A stretch of 64,000 bases of DNA from Pseudomonadota bacterium (GCA_021325355.1 JAJPHI010000020.1:186001-250000); one strand, 5' to 3'; numbered from the stretch's first letter, positions 19,266 to 29,597 are shown. Translations and numbers: made by a program. The notes: generated by a model from the letters alone, not told the origin.

Positions 19266-19691
19266 CTACGCGAGGGTATCCATCAGGCGGATGAGTTCGG
19301 CGCGCCCCCATTCGACCTCGAACCGATGGCGCCGGGCCATCTTCTCGAGCCGCTCACGGATCGCGCCGGAAGGCGCCAAGGCGAGCGCTTCCTCGAGCTT
19401 GCGCGCCATCCATTCCTCGCCATGAATCAGCAGTTGGAGCCGATCGCGGAGCGTCGCTGCGGCAGCGACCTTTCCCGCAAATGGCCCGGTCATGGTCGAG
19501 GGCCTCCCACCACCCTCGCGGATGAGCGCTTCGAGGGCGGCCGCATCCGCAGCTTCGTCCTCGCGCGAGGTCATGAGCAGCCGCTGCAAATCGGGATGAT
19601 CAACCTGGCCGCTCAGCGCATCGAGAGCGGCGACCCCGGCGCGCTCGGATTCGAGCAGCAGATTGAGGCTTTGCTCGAGACGGCTCTCCAC
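19266..19691 (-). CDS. Small helical protein, possibly ferritin-like
   Basis: The 141-residue, all-helical, acidic protein has SERAGVAALDALSGQ and a second half with LLIHGEEWMARKLEEAL, so Glu and His residues are spaced along helices in the manner of ferritin-like or DUF2383/DUF6306-type bundles. That is a guess from helix pattern. It contains no cysteines and no signal peptide. It lies just upstream of the acyl-CoA dehydrogenase gene on the same strand and may be co-transcribed with it. Confidence 0.5.
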   Translation of the reverse strand: MESRLEQSLNLLLESERAGVAALDALSGQVDHPDLQRLLMTSREDEAADAAALEALIREGGGRPSTMTGPFAGKVAAAATLRDRLQLLIHGEEWMARKLEEALALAPSGAIRERLEKMARRHRFEVEWGRAELIRLMDTLA

Positions 19692-19822
19692 GGCGCGAGT
19701 CTAGCGCGCGGCGGTCGAAGATCAACCGGCCCGCGCCTCCGCCCGAGACGACCCGGGCCGCCTGCCGATCCCGCCTGACGGCGGGAGGCGCCGCGCGGGC
19801 GGGGCGTCACGACGCTCGACGC

Positions 19823-21256
19823 TCAACCGATTCCCGCGAGTTTGCGCGCATAGGCCGCGACCGACTTGAAATCATACTCACGGTAGGCCTGGAGCTTTTC
19901 GGCCTCGAAGCCGCCCTCGGCGTGCACCGCCAGCACCTCCTGGTAGCCGCCGTACTCGGACGCGGTCAGGTCGGCGACGAGGTTCAGCAGGCGCATCCGT
20001 GTCTCCGCGTCGAAGCCTTTGGCGCCGCCAAGGTACTTGGTGACGTAGGCGCGCGTCGCCTCGCTGGTGAAATCCTCGGCAGCGGGGGCGGTGACCAGCA
20101 GACCGCCGGCGAGATCCTGCACGATCTGCACCGCCTGATGGTAATTGTGCGCGAAGTGATACTTGGCGACATTGGTGATGAGCGTGTTCGGCACCGCGAT
20201 ACCGTCCTCGATCGTGCAGGTCGCGGCCGCATGCTCGATAAGTCCGCGCACGGTCGTGTGGTAGGCCGCCAGATGGGTCAGCTTGTCACGCACATGGTTG
20301 GCGCGGGCGATCCCGTTGGCCTCGGCCACCGCGGCGCCGGCGCCGGCCAGGAGCTCGAGCAGCGGCAGCTTGTAGGACACCGCCGTGAACCGATGGAAGC
20401 GCACGAAGGTCAGCGCCAGCAATCCGGCAAAATCGATCTCGCCGTTCAGGAAGATGCGATCATGGGGCACGAAGACGTCGTCGAACACCGTCAGCGTTTC
20501 CATCATCTTGTGCCGCGCGCTGATCGGATGCTCGAACGGATCCTTTTTCGAGCTGCCGTGCGGGCTCGCGATAAGCTTGAGGCCCGGCGTGTTGATCGGC
20601 AGGGCGAAGGCGATGGCGTAGGCCTTGTCCTCGGGCCGCATCGCGCGCGTCGGCAGAACGATGACCTCGTTGGTATTGGTCGAGACCGAGGTATGGACCT
20701 TGGCGCCGCGCACGACGACCCCGTCGGGCCGCTCTTCGACCACGCGCACGTAGTAATCCGGATGCTCCTGGGCGGTGGGCCCGAGCGCCCGATCGCCCTT
20801 GACGTCGGTCTGCGCGACGGCGACCGCGAGATCGTTGTCGCGACACATCTGATGGTACTTGCGGATGCGATCGCGATACTGCGGCTTGCCCGCGGCGGCC
20901 ATGCGCTCGCCGATAATATGCAGGGCCAGCAGCGCATCGGAGCCGATTTCCTTGATCAGCACGACCAGGGTTGCCCCCTCGCGGGTCGACGCGGCTATCA
21001 GTTGACTGCGCTTCAGCAGATCCTCGCCGTTGCGCGGCAGATGAAAATAGCGGCTGTACTCGGTCTGGCCATCCTTGATCACGGCAAGCTCGCGATACTG
21101 CTGATTTTCCGCCAGGCGATAGTCGATGCACGCATGCTCGACCGCGATGCCGATTACCGGATGGGTCGTAACGTCATTGACCTTCTCGCCGCGGAAAAAG
21201 ACGGCGCGCCCGTCGCGCAACGATTGCTTGTACTGCTCCGCTGTTTTTAGTCCCAT
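19823..21256 (-). CDS. HpaB/AbfD-fold protein without Fe-S cysteines
   Basis: The 477 residues follow the 4-hydroxyphenylacetate 3-hydroxylase/4-hydroxybutyryl-CoA dehydratase fold end to end, with close matches to AbfD at TAEQYKQSLRD, DVKGDRALGP, DGVVVRGAK and DLAGGLLVTAP. AbfD needs three Cys and one His for a [4Fe-4S] cluster. Here the His is kept (RFHRFTAVSYK), but the Cys seven residues later is Tyr, and the N-terminal CFQRC pair has no cysteine equivalent (TLVVLIKEIG). The protein should therefore lack the cluster. It is more likely an FADH2-using monooxygenase of the HpaB/PvcC type or a cluster-free isomerase. No HpaC reductase is nearby. Divergent from an SDR gene. Confidence 0.75.
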   Translation of the reverse strand: MGLKTAEQYKQSLRDGRAVFFRGEKVNDVTTHPVIGIAVEHACIDYRLAENQQYRELAVIKDGQTEYSRYFHLPRNGEDLLKRSQLIAASTREGATLVVLIKEIGSDALLALHIIGERMAAAGKPQYRDRIRKYHQMCRDNDLAVAVAQTDVKGDRALGPTAQEHPDYYVRVVEERPDGVVVRGAKVHTSVSTNTNEVIVLPTRAMRPEDKAYAIAFALPINTPGLKLIASPHGSSKKDPFEHPISARHKMMETLTVFDDVFVPHDRIFLNGEIDFAGLLALTFVRFHRFTAVSYKLPLLELLAGAGAAVAEANGIARANHVRDKLTHLAAYHTTVRGLIEHAAATCTIEDGIAVPNTLITNVAKYHFAHNYHQAVQIVQDLAGGLLVTAPAAEDFTSEATRAYVTKYLGGAKGFDAETRMRLLNLVADLTASEYGGYQEVLAVHAEGGFEAEKLQAYREYDFKSVAAYARKLAGIG

Positions 21257-21280
21257 TGGGTCCTGGTTCCTCTGCCAGCC

Positions 21281-21354
21281 GCGCCCTCAAAGGGCGCCGA
21301 TCGCGGCAAGTCAATATAGAGGCGCGACGCTGCTATATTCAACGCTCAAAGGGC
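21281..21354. promoter_or_regulatory. Divergent promoter region with nested repeats
   Basis: TGC-TATATT (21331-21339) is a good extended -10 for the SDR gene. On the other strand CTATATT (complement of 21313-21319) may serve the HpaB-type gene. These are arms of a perfect inverted repeat, AATATAG-N13-CTATATT. A direct repeat CTCAAAGGGC occurs at 21286-21295 and 21345-21354; the first copy lies inside the palindrome GCGCCCT-CAA-AGGGCGC (21281-21297). Such an arrangement suits a shared operator, but the regulator is unknown. Confidence 0.45.
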
Positions 21355-21370
21355 ACGAGGATCGCATAGG

Positions 21371-22156
21371 ATGAACGCGTCAACGACGGCATTGTTCGGC
21401 TTGAGCAACAGGGTGGCGCTCGTCACCGGCGGCAATCGCGGCATCGGCCGCGCGCTGGCGAAGGCGCTCGGCGGGGCGGGAGCGGCGATCGGCATCTTCG
21501 CCCGCGACGAGGAGAAAAACCGCGAGACCGTGGCGGAGTTGCGCGCCCTCGGCATTCGCGCCGAAGCCGTGCGCGTCGATCTCGCCGATCGCGCCGCGCT
21601 GCGCCCCGCCCTCGACGCCATCCGGCGCGCCCTCGGCCCCATCGACATCCTGGTGAACAACGCCGCCTTCGCCATCCTGAAAGGCGTGCTGCAACAAAGC
21701 CCCGAAGAATGGGACGCGGTGATGGCCGTCAATCTCAATGCCGCCTTCCTCCTCTCGAAGTATGTCGCCGAGGCGATGGTGGCGGAGCGGCGGCCCGGCA
21801 AGATAATCAACGTCAGCAGTATCGCCGGCAACGCCGGCACGCCGATCTTCCCCTCCTACGTCACCGCCAAGGGCGGTCTGCAGGCGCTCACGCGATGCCT
21901 CGCGATCGAACTCGCGCCGCATAATATCCAGGTCAACGCGCTCTTGCCCGGATGGTTCAGCACCGACATGACCGACTGGATTCGCAACTGGCCGGAATAC
22001 GGCGAGGTGCTGAAGGAGATGATCCAACGCACACCGCGGGGTCGTTTCGGCGAACCGGATGAACTCGCCGGGGCGGCGGTGTTCCTCGCTTCGCGCGCTT
22101 CCGACCACATGACCGGCGCGCAGTTGATTATCGACGGCGGCTTCACGGTCCGTTAG
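21371..22156 (+). CDS. Short-chain dehydrogenase/reductase (SDR)
   Basis: Classical SDR oxidoreductase using NAD(P)(H), 261 aa. TGGNRGIGRALA (about 20-31) is the cofactor glycine motif, VNNAA is the structural motif, the catalytic Ser lies in IINVSSIAGNAG, and YVTAK gives the Tyr and Lys. The C-terminal DGGFTVR is typical. It is similar in length and motifs to gluconate 5-dehydrogenase or 3-oxoacyl-ACP reductase-like members; substrate unknown. The gene has its own extended -10 promoter and is followed 22 nt later by a MetE-like gene on the same strand. Confidence 0.88.
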   Translation: MNASTTALFGLSNRVALVTGGNRGIGRALAKALGGAGAAIGIFARDEEKNRETVAELRALGIRAEAVRVDLADRAALRPALDAIRRALGPIDILVNNAAFAILKGVLQQSPEEWDAVMAVNLNAAFLLSKYVAEAMVAERRPGKIINVSSIAGNAGTPIFPSYVTAKGGLQALTRCLAIELAPHNIQVNALLPGWFSTDMTDWIRNWPEYGEVLKEMIQRTPRGRFGEPDELAGAAVFLASRASDHMTGAQLIIDGGFTVR

Positions 22157-22178
22157 GCGGCAGGTTGGGGAGCGGCTG

Positions 22179-23276
22179 ATGCCTTTTTATCGCGCGGAAG
22201 TTGTCGGCTCGTTGCTGCGGCCCCCCTACCTCAGGCAGGCGCGGCTCGATTTTGCTGCCGACCGCCTCAGCACCGCGCAGTTCAAACGGCACGAGGATCG
22301 CGCGGTTGACGAAGCGCTCGCTCTGCAGGAAAGCTGCGGGCTCGACGTGATGACCGACGGCGAGCTGCGTCGCTCGGGCTTTGTCGGCCCGCTGACCGAC
22401 TATGTGGAAGGCTTCGAGGCCCTGGGTCTCGACCGCCGCCGATGGCATCGGCTGAGCGACAGTGCCGAGGTTGATCTGATCGTGCCGGTAACGGTCACGG
22501 GCAAGCTCCGGCGGCGCCGCTCGCTCGCGGCGGAGGAGTTCACTTATGCGCGCGCACGCACCGCGCGACCGTTGAAGGTCACGCTACCGAGTCCGCTGAT
22601 GCTCGCGCTGCGCTATTCGCCCGAATTCTCCGCCGATGCCTACCCCGATCCGTTCCAGTTGTTTGCCGACGCCGTCGATATCCTGCGCGCCGAAGTGCGG
22701 GAGTTGGCCAGTCTCGGCTGCGAGTATATCCAGATCGACGCGCCCGAAATTGCCACGCTGGTCGATCCGGCGACGTGCCGCAACGTCTATGCCGCAAACG
22801 GTATCGACCCGCAACGGATGCTCGGCGAAGGCCTCGACCTGATCGAAGCCGTCGCCGACGCGCCCGGCGTGACCTTCGCCCTGCATCTGTGTCGCGGCAA
22901 CAACGCCGGACATTGGATGTCCGCCGGCGGTTACGAGGCGATATCGCAGCAGGTCTTCCGGCGGCTCCGCCGCTATGCCATCTACCTGTTGGAATACGAC
23001 AGCGAACGCGCCGGCGGTTTTGCGCCACTGCGCGACCTGCCGTCCGACAAGCGCGTGGTCCTGGGACTCGTGTCAACCAAGCACGAACTTCTCGAGGATT
23101 TCGCGAGCCTCGCCCGCCGCGTCGATGAAGCGGCGCGCCACTTCCCGTTCGACCAGATGGCGCTCTCGACCCAGTGCGGCTTCGCCTCGGTCGCCGCCGG
23201 CAATCCGCTTACGCCCGCGACGCAGGAGGCGAAGCTGCGCCTGGTCAGCACGACCGCCCGTCGCCTGTGGCCCTAG
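22179..23276 (+). CDS. Cobalamin-independent methionine synthase C-terminal-like protein
   Basis: A single-domain MetE C-terminal homologue, 365 aa, not the two-domain 750-residue MetE. Zinc ligand candidates are present in the right order: His and Cys in FALHLCRGN, Glu in YLLEYDSE and Cys in STQCGF. Such core-MetE proteins may use methylcobalamin or corrinoid-bound methyl groups, or act in xenobiotic demethylation or sulfur metabolism. The organism also has MetH at 52-3570, so this need not be the main methionine synthase. It lies 22 nt after the SDR gene, so they probably form one transcript. Confidence 0.8.
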   Translation: MPFYRAEVVGSLLRPPYLRQARLDFAADRLSTAQFKRHEDRAVDEALALQESCGLDVMTDGELRRSGFVGPLTDYVEGFEALGLDRRRWHRLSDSAEVDLIVPVTVTGKLRRRRSLAAEEFTYARARTARPLKVTLPSPLMLALRYSPEFSADAYPDPFQLFADAVDILRAEVRELASLGCEYIQIDAPEIATLVDPATCRNVYAANGIDPQRMLGEGLDLIEAVADAPGVTFALHLCRGNNAGHWMSAGGYEAISQQVFRRLRRYAIYLLEYDSERAGGFAPLRDLPSDKRVVLGLVSTKHELLEDFASLARRVDEAARHFPFDQMALSTQCGFASVAAGNPLTPATQEAKLRLVSTTARRLWP

Positions 23277-23346
23277 GGTCCGAGGCGGCGCGCGGGCCAT
23301 CGCCGGCCCATCTTCCGCACGCGCCGCGCGAGAGCGTATCCTGCCG

Positions 23347-24879
23347 ATGAATCGCATGAGCACGCGCGCGACATCCACCCGGAGCGAGGCGCTTCACATG
23401 CTGCGTGATCTCCGGCTGCCCGAGCCGGCGCCGCTGCGTATCGTCGTGGCCGGCGAGGTGATCCTCGACCGTTACGTCTCGGGCGAGGTGGCGCGCGTCT
23501 CGCCGGAAGCGCCGATTCCAGTTCTGCGCGTCCAGCGGCGCGAAGAAAAACCCGGCAATGCCGGCTTCGTGATGGCCAATCTGCGCGCCCTCGGCGCCCG
23601 ACCGGTGGCGCTGAGCGTGGTCGGCAATGACCGCAACGGCCTCAAACTCCGCGAAATCTTCACCGATTTGGGCATCGACACCCGCGGCCTGATTACGGAC
23701 CCGAACCGCACCACGATCGTGAAGGAGCGGATGCTGGGCTCGGTGCAATCGGCGAATCGCGCGACCCAGCAGTTGCTGCGCGTCGATGAAGAAGATGCGC
23801 ATCCGCTGACTGGCGCCTCGGCGCGCATCCTGCGGAGCCGGATCGATCGCGTCCTGCGCACCGCCGACGCCGTGCTGGTCTGCGATATCAACAAGGGGCT
23901 CCTGACCCCCGATCTCCTGCGCTATCTGATCGACGCGGCCAGGGCCCGTTCGGTGCCCGTGATCGTCGATCCGCGGCTCAGCGACGACTACACGATCTAT
24001 CGCGGGGCGACGGCGATCACGCCTAATCGCTATGAGACCGAGCTCGCCACCGGGATGCGGCTGGTTGACCGCGAAGCCTGGGGCCGCGCGAGCGCGAAGC
24101 TGCTCGACGATCTCGATCTCAAGGCCTGCCTCATCACGCTGGACCGCGACGGGATGTACCTCGCCGAACGCGACGGCGCGCGGACATATATCCCGACCGC
24201 GCCGCGCGACGTTTACGACGTGACCGGCGCCGGCGACGTCGTGCTGACGTTCTTCGGTTTTCTGACCGCGGCCGGGATGGGCTTTCCGGCGGCCGCCGCG
24301 ATCGCCAATCTGGCGGCCGGTATCGAAGTCGGCCACATGGGAACGGAAATCATCTCGCGCGACGATCTGGCGCGCGCGATGCAGCCGGTGCATCGCAGCT
24401 ACGAGGCCAAAATCCTCTCGATCAAGGAGCTCCAGGCGACGCTCGCGCGCGAGCGCCGCGCCGGCCGCTCGATCGTCTTTACCAACGGCTGCTTCGACCT
24501 GCTGCATGCCGGTCATCTGCAGATTCTGAGCTTCGCGCGCGCGCAGGGCGACGTGCTGGTTGTCGGGCTCAACAGCGATCGCAGCGTGCGCGAGATCAAG
24601 GGTCCGGAGCGCCCGGTGTACAATGCGTCCGACCGCGCCCATCTGCTCGCCGCGCTCGAGATGGTCAACTATGTCGTCGTCTTCGACGAGCCGCGCGCCG
24701 AGCGGATTATCCGCCAGGTCCGCCCGGATGTCCTGATCAAGGGCGAGGACTGGCGCGGCAAAACCGTGGACGGCCAGGAGTTCGTCGAACGTCACGGCGG
24801 GCGCGTCGTGCTCGCCCCGCTGCTGCCCGGTCATAGCACGAGCTCGACGATCGCGCGCCTCGCCGGTCGCCCGAGCTGA
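23347..24879 (+). CDS. hldE: Bifunctional heptose 7-phosphate kinase/heptose 1-phosphate adenylyltransferase
   Basis: Makes ADP-heptose for the LPS inner core. The protein has 510 residues from ATG 23347 (or ATG 23356). The N-terminal ribokinase-like domain (about 1-330) includes the phosphosugar-binding EKPGNAGFVMANL region and the kinase anion-hole motif VTGAGDVV. The C-terminal nucleotidyltransferase domain (about 355-510) begins FTNGCFDLLHAGH with the HxGH motif and contains GLNSDRSVREIKG. The long open frame upstream of 23347 is not HldE-like and overlaps the MetE-like gene. HldE indicates a lipopolysaccharide outer membrane. Confidence 0.96.
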   Translation: MNRMSTRATSTRSEALHMLRDLRLPEPAPLRIVVAGEVILDRYVSGEVARVSPEAPIPVLRVQRREEKPGNAGFVMANLRALGARPVALSVVGNDRNGLKLREIFTDLGIDTRGLITDPNRTTIVKERMLGSVQSANRATQQLLRVDEEDAHPLTGASARILRSRIDRVLRTADAVLVCDINKGLLTPDLLRYLIDAARARSVPVIVDPRLSDDYTIYRGATAITPNRYETELATGMRLVDREAWGRASAKLLDDLDLKACLITLDRDGMYLAERDGARTYIPTAPRDVYDVTGAGDVVLTFFGFLTAAGMGFPAAAAIANLAAGIEVGHMGTEIISRDDLARAMQPVHRSYEAKILSIKELQATLARERRAGRSIVFTNGCFDLLHAGHLQILSFARAQGDVLVVGLNSDRSVREIKGPERPVYNASDRAHLLAALEMVNYVVVFDEPRAERIIRQVRPDVLIKGEDWRGKTVDGQEFVERHGGRVVLAPLLPGHSTSSTIARLAGRPS

Positions 24880-24893
24880 CCCTCGCGAAGCGG

Positions 24894-25385
24894 TCAGCCG
24901 TTCAGACGCCGTTCGAGTTCGTCGAGCAGGGCCAGTTGACTCCCCAGGATCTTGCGCCGTGCGGTGGCGATCGGGAACCATTGCGCGCGATCCACTTCGG
25001 GAAACTCCCGCGTCACTCCGGAGCGCGGCGGCCATTCGAGGCGGAAGGTATTGCTGCGGCAGGCCGCCGCGTCGAAGTCGGCGGCGACCATCCACGCGTA
25101 CACCCACTTCCCGCCCTTCTGCCGGATCGGCGCGAGCGGCGCGAAGTCACCCGCGAGCGCGATCGCGGTTTCCTCCGCGAACTCGCGCCGCGCGGCGCTC
25201 AGCGGGTCTTCATTGTCGCCGAATTCGCCCTTCGGAATCGACCATGCCCCGTCATCCCTTTTGGCCCAGAAGGGACCGCCCGGATGGACCAGGAAGACCT
25301 CCAGCCGCCCCTCGCACTGCCGATAGACCAGCAGTCCGGCGCTTTGCTTCGGCGCGCGACTCAGGACCTTGCCCCTCGACCGCAT
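24894..25385 (-). CDS. NUDIX hydrolase
   Basis: The 163-residue protein has a NUDIX box (GEFGDNE then REFAEETAI). It follows the G-x5-E-x7-RE-U-x-EE pattern except that the usual Gly after EE-x is Ala. The sequence (SAGLLVYRQCEGRLEVFLVHPGGPFWAKRD) suggests a diadenosine-polyphosphate or nucleotide-diphosphate hydrolase; substrate unproven. I use the Met at 25385, because the longer frame from 25466 would overlap the next gene and has no matching sequence. It is convergent with hldE and divergent from an acyl-CoA dehydrogenase. Confidence 0.8.
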   Translation of the reverse strand: MRSRGKVLSRAPKQSAGLLVYRQCEGRLEVFLVHPGGPFWAKRDDGAWSIPKGEFGDNEDPLSAARREFAEETAIALAGDFAPLAPIRQKGGKWVYAWMVAADFDAAACRSNTFRLEWPPRSGVTREFPEVDRAQWFPIATARRKILGSQLALLDELERRLNG

Positions 25386-25455
25386 TGAATACCGCGTTGC
25401 CTCACTCGGCCCTCCGCTGATATAGCCAATTCTGCTCCAGTACAGGAGATTCGCG

Positions 25456-26640
25456 ATGGACTTCAATTACTCGCCGGAACAGGAAGCGTATCGCCAGCAG
25501 GTGCGGGCGTGGCTCGAGGCGAATCAGCCGCCGCCGCTCACCGCCGAGGAGCGCGAGCGGATCAGCGAAGACCTGCTATGGGAGCGCAACAAACGCTGGC
25601 ATCGGAAGCTTTACGAGGGCGGATGGGTCGGGCTGAGCTGGCCGAAGGAGTACGGCGGGCGCGGCGCCACCTTTGTCGAACAATTGATTTTTCAGCAGGA
25701 GCTCGCGCGGCTGAACCTCCCGATCGGCATCAACGTCCTCGGCATCATCATGAACGGTCCCGCGATCATGCAATGGGGCACCGAGGAGCAGAAGCAGCGC
25801 TATCTGCAACCGATTCTGCGCGCCGACGAGATCTGGTGCGAGGGCATGTCGGAACCGGGTGCGGGCTCCGACCTCGCGGCGATCCAGACCCGCGCCGAAC
25901 TGCACGGCGACGAGTTCATCGTCAACGGCCAGAAGGTCTGGACCACCGTCGCCCATCGCGCCGATTTTTGCCAGCTCTTCGTCAGAACCGATACCGAGGC
26001 GCCGAAGCACAAGGGGCTCAGCGCGCTAATCGTCGACATGCACAGCCCTGGCGTCACCGTCAAGCCGCTGCGGCAAATCACCGGCGACGCCGAATTCAAC
26101 GAAATCTACTTCGACGACGTGCGCGTGCCGAAGAAGAATCTGCTCGGTCCGCTCAATGGCGGCTGGCAGGTGCTGGTCGCGACGCTGATGCACGAGCGGT
26201 TCGGGATCAGCGAAACCGTGGCCGGCTCGGACGTTATCCTGACGCAGTTGGTCGAACTGGCGAAGAGCACGGTCATCGACCACGCAAGCGCTGCGCAGGA
26301 TCCGGCCGTCCGTCAGCAAATCGCCCAGTTCGCGATCGAGGCGACCGCCAAAAAGTACAACGGCCTGCGTTCGCTGACGCGACGGCTCAAAGGGCTTCCG
26401 CCCGGCGCCGAATCCTCGATCGGCAAGCTGGTCTCGACCGAGTTGTCACAAAAAATGACCCGTTTCGCCGCCCGGCTGCTGGGCCCGTTCGCCACCCTCG
26501 AGCGTCACTCGCATTTCGCGCCCGAGGGCGACTGGATGCGGCGGATGCTCTGGGCCGAAGCGCTGACCATCGCCGGCGGCACCTCGGCCGTGCAGAAAAA
26601 CATGATCGGCGAACGGATCCTGCAATTGCCGAAGGGCTGA
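25456..26640 (+). CDS. Acyl-CoA dehydrogenase
   Basis: A second acyl-CoA dehydrogenase of the same subgroup as 18030-19217, 394 aa. Evidence: YSPEQEAYRQQVRAWLE at the N terminus, LSWPKEYGGRG, the FAD site EGMSEPGAGSDLA, GQKVWTTVAH, RVPKKNLLGPL and a C-terminal IAGGTSAVQKNMIGERILQL. The two proteins are probably paralogues with different acyl-CoA substrates; the electron acceptor would be ETF. It stands alone, divergent from the NUDIX gene, and is followed about 134 nt later by the ammonium transporter. Confidence 0.92.
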   Translation: MDFNYSPEQEAYRQQVRAWLEANQPPPLTAEERERISEDLLWERNKRWHRKLYEGGWVGLSWPKEYGGRGATFVEQLIFQQELARLNLPIGINVLGIIMNGPAIMQWGTEEQKQRYLQPILRADEIWCEGMSEPGAGSDLAAIQTRAELHGDEFIVNGQKVWTTVAHRADFCQLFVRTDTEAPKHKGLSALIVDMHSPGVTVKPLRQITGDAEFNEIYFDDVRVPKKNLLGPLNGGWQVLVATLMHERFGISETVAGSDVILTQLVELAKSTVIDHASAAQDPAVRQQIAQFAIEATAKKYNGLRSLTRRLKGLPPGAESSIGKLVSTELSQKMTRFAARLLGPFATLERHSHFAPEGDWMRRMLWAEALTIAGGTSAVQKNMIGERILQLPKG

Positions 26641-26774
26641 GGCCTTATCCGGCGTTCCAACCAGCCCGTGCATCAGGCGGAACTTTCCTTCGCCTCGTGC
26701 TTCGACTAGTAAGCAGAAGCTAAATTTCAGGCGCCGGCTCGAGGAGCCGCGCCATCACGATGGGGGGATGCGCG

Positions 26775-28127
<1,353 letters not shown>

Positions 28128-28139
28128 GGCCGCGCCCGC

Positions 28140-28382
28140 CTAGCGCTGCATCGCCTGAAACAGGAGCGGCGCCGCCTCCGACATGATTTCGCCGACGATC
28201 TCGCCCAACGGCTTGGTCGGAACGGCGAGCTTGTCGGTCAGCGCCGACAGGATCCGATGGTAGTGATCCTTGGACTCGTCGCTGATCGATGGCAGCCGCG
28301 CCTCCATCACTTCGATGTAGCGGCGATGGAGTTCGCAGATTGCGACATCTTTGGGGTTCGATAATTTTTCCACGCGCGCCAT
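28140..28382 (-). CDS. Small unknown protein, 80 aa
   Basis: The helical, mixed-charge protein (MARVEKLSNPKDVAICELHR at its start, LLFQAMQR at its end) has no signal peptide or recognised motif. An AGGA about 6 nt before the ATG at 28382 supports translation. It follows rodA by about 106 nt on the same strand, the tail end of the mre-mrd operon, and is convergent with amtB. Function unknown. Confidence 0.5.
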   Translation of the reverse strand: MARVEKLSNPKDVAICELHRRYIEVMEARLPSISDESKDHYHRILSALTDKLAVPTKPLGEIVGEIMSEAAPLLFQAMQR

Positions 28383-28488
28383 AAAGTCCTGGTCCGGATG
28401 CCCGATGAGCGGGATAGATTTGTGGTCGGCGCCGGCGCGTCATCCGCGCCGCGCGACGTCCCAAGCTTAGTTTGAGCCGATACCCCGG

Positions 28489-29595
28489 TCAAAAGAGATG
28501 CCGGCGGGTGTTGATGCTGATCAGCACACCCATCGCCGTCATCATCGCGATTAGCGACGAGCCCCCGTAACTGACGAGTGGCAGGGTGATGCCGACCACC
28601 GGCAGCATCCCGGTCGCCATCCCGATATTGATCGCTACCTGCCAGAAGACGATGCCGGTCACGCCGAGCGCGAGTAGCGCGCCGAAGCGATCCCGGGCGT
28701 GGCGCGCAATCCATGTGCCGCGGACGATAAGCGCCACGTACAGGCTCAGTAACAGCATCGAGCCGGCGAAGCCGAACTCCTCGGTAAAGACCGCAAAGAT
28801 GAAATCGGTAGTTTGCTCGGGCAGGAAGTTGAGGCGCGCCTGCGTACCCTTGAACAGCCCCTTGCCCCAGGCGCCACCGGAACCGATCGCGATCTCGGAT
28901 TGAATGATATGATAACCGGACCCCAGCGGATCAGACTCGGGATTCAGAAAACTGACCAGCCGCTCCCGCTGATACGGTTTGAGATAGTGCCAGGCGGCGG
29001 GCGCCGCCAGCATCGCCGCCAATAACAGCACGGCGCCGGCGCGCCAATTGATTCCCCCGGCATAGATCAGCGTCGCCGTGATCAAAACGAGGATTAGCGC
29101 GGTGCCGAGGTCGGGCTGTTTCAGCACCAGCACCGCCGGCACCGCCAGGAGCACGCCCGGAATCAGGATATGACGCAGATTCCAGCCGCCGCGCGGCGGT
29201 TCTTCGCGCAGATAATGCACCATCACGAGGACGACCGCGAGCTTCGCAATCTCCGACGGCTCCAGTTTGAAGACGCCGAGGTTAATCCAGCGCTGCGAAC
29301 CGCCCGTGCTGTGTCCGGCAACCGCCACAATGCCCAGCAGGATGACCGTCAATGCGTAAAAAACGTATGCCCAGGCGCTTAGCGAGCGGTAGTCGAAGAG
29401 GCCTACCGTGATCATCAGCACCACACCGACGGCAATCCAGGTAAGCTGGCGCACCACCAGCGGATCGAGCGCATGGCGCGTGTTGCCCCAGGTCACGCTG
29501 AGCACGCTGACCACGCCCACCGCGGCAAGTCCCAGCGCCAGCGAAAAAATCGTCCAGTCGAAATGGTAGACGAGCCGACGATCGAAGCGCGACAT
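28489..29595 (-). CDS. rodA: Rod-shape-determining glycosyltransferase RodA
   Basis: SEDS-family peptidoglycan glycosyltransferase of the elongasome, 368 aa and about 10 membrane helices. Conserved segments are GSQRWINLG, PSEIAKLA, QPDLGTAL, NFLPEQTTDFIFAVF (with the essential Asp of the TTDFIF motif) and LPLVSYGGSS. It works with the class-B PBP2 encoded immediately upstream (mrdA, gap 2 nt). Transcription runs mreB, mreC, mreD, mrdA, rodA. Confidence 0.96.
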   Translation of the reverse strand: MSRFDRRLVYHFDWTIFSLALGLAAVGVVSVLSVTWGNTRHALDPLVVRQLTWIAVGVVLMITVGLFDYRSLSAWAYVFYALTVILLGIVAVAGHSTGGSQRWINLGVFKLEPSEIAKLAVVLVMVHYLREEPPRGGWNLRHILIPGVLLAVPAVLVLKQPDLGTALILVLITATLIYAGGINWRAGAVLLLAAMLAAPAAWHYLKPYQRERLVSFLNPESDPLGSGYHIIQSEIAIGSGGAWGKGLFKGTQARLNFLPEQTTDFIFAVFTEEFGFAGSMLLLSLYVALIVRGTWIARHARDRFGALLALGVTGIVFWQVAINIGMATGMLPVVGITLPLVSYGGSSLIAMMTAMGVLISINTRRHLF

Positions 29596-29597
29596 GT

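Noticed and set aside
18129-21250. Long plus-strand frames opposite the acyl-CoA dehydrogenase and HpaB-type genes
   Set aside because: Antisense shadows with biased composition.
19823-21256. Calling the gene 4-hydroxybutyryl-CoA dehydratase
   Set aside because: Three of the four Fe-S ligands are missing, so the dehydratase chemistry is not supported.
23245-25107. 620-residue minus-strand frame over hldE
   Set aside because: Antisense to a well-supported hldE gene, no domain; high-GC artefact.
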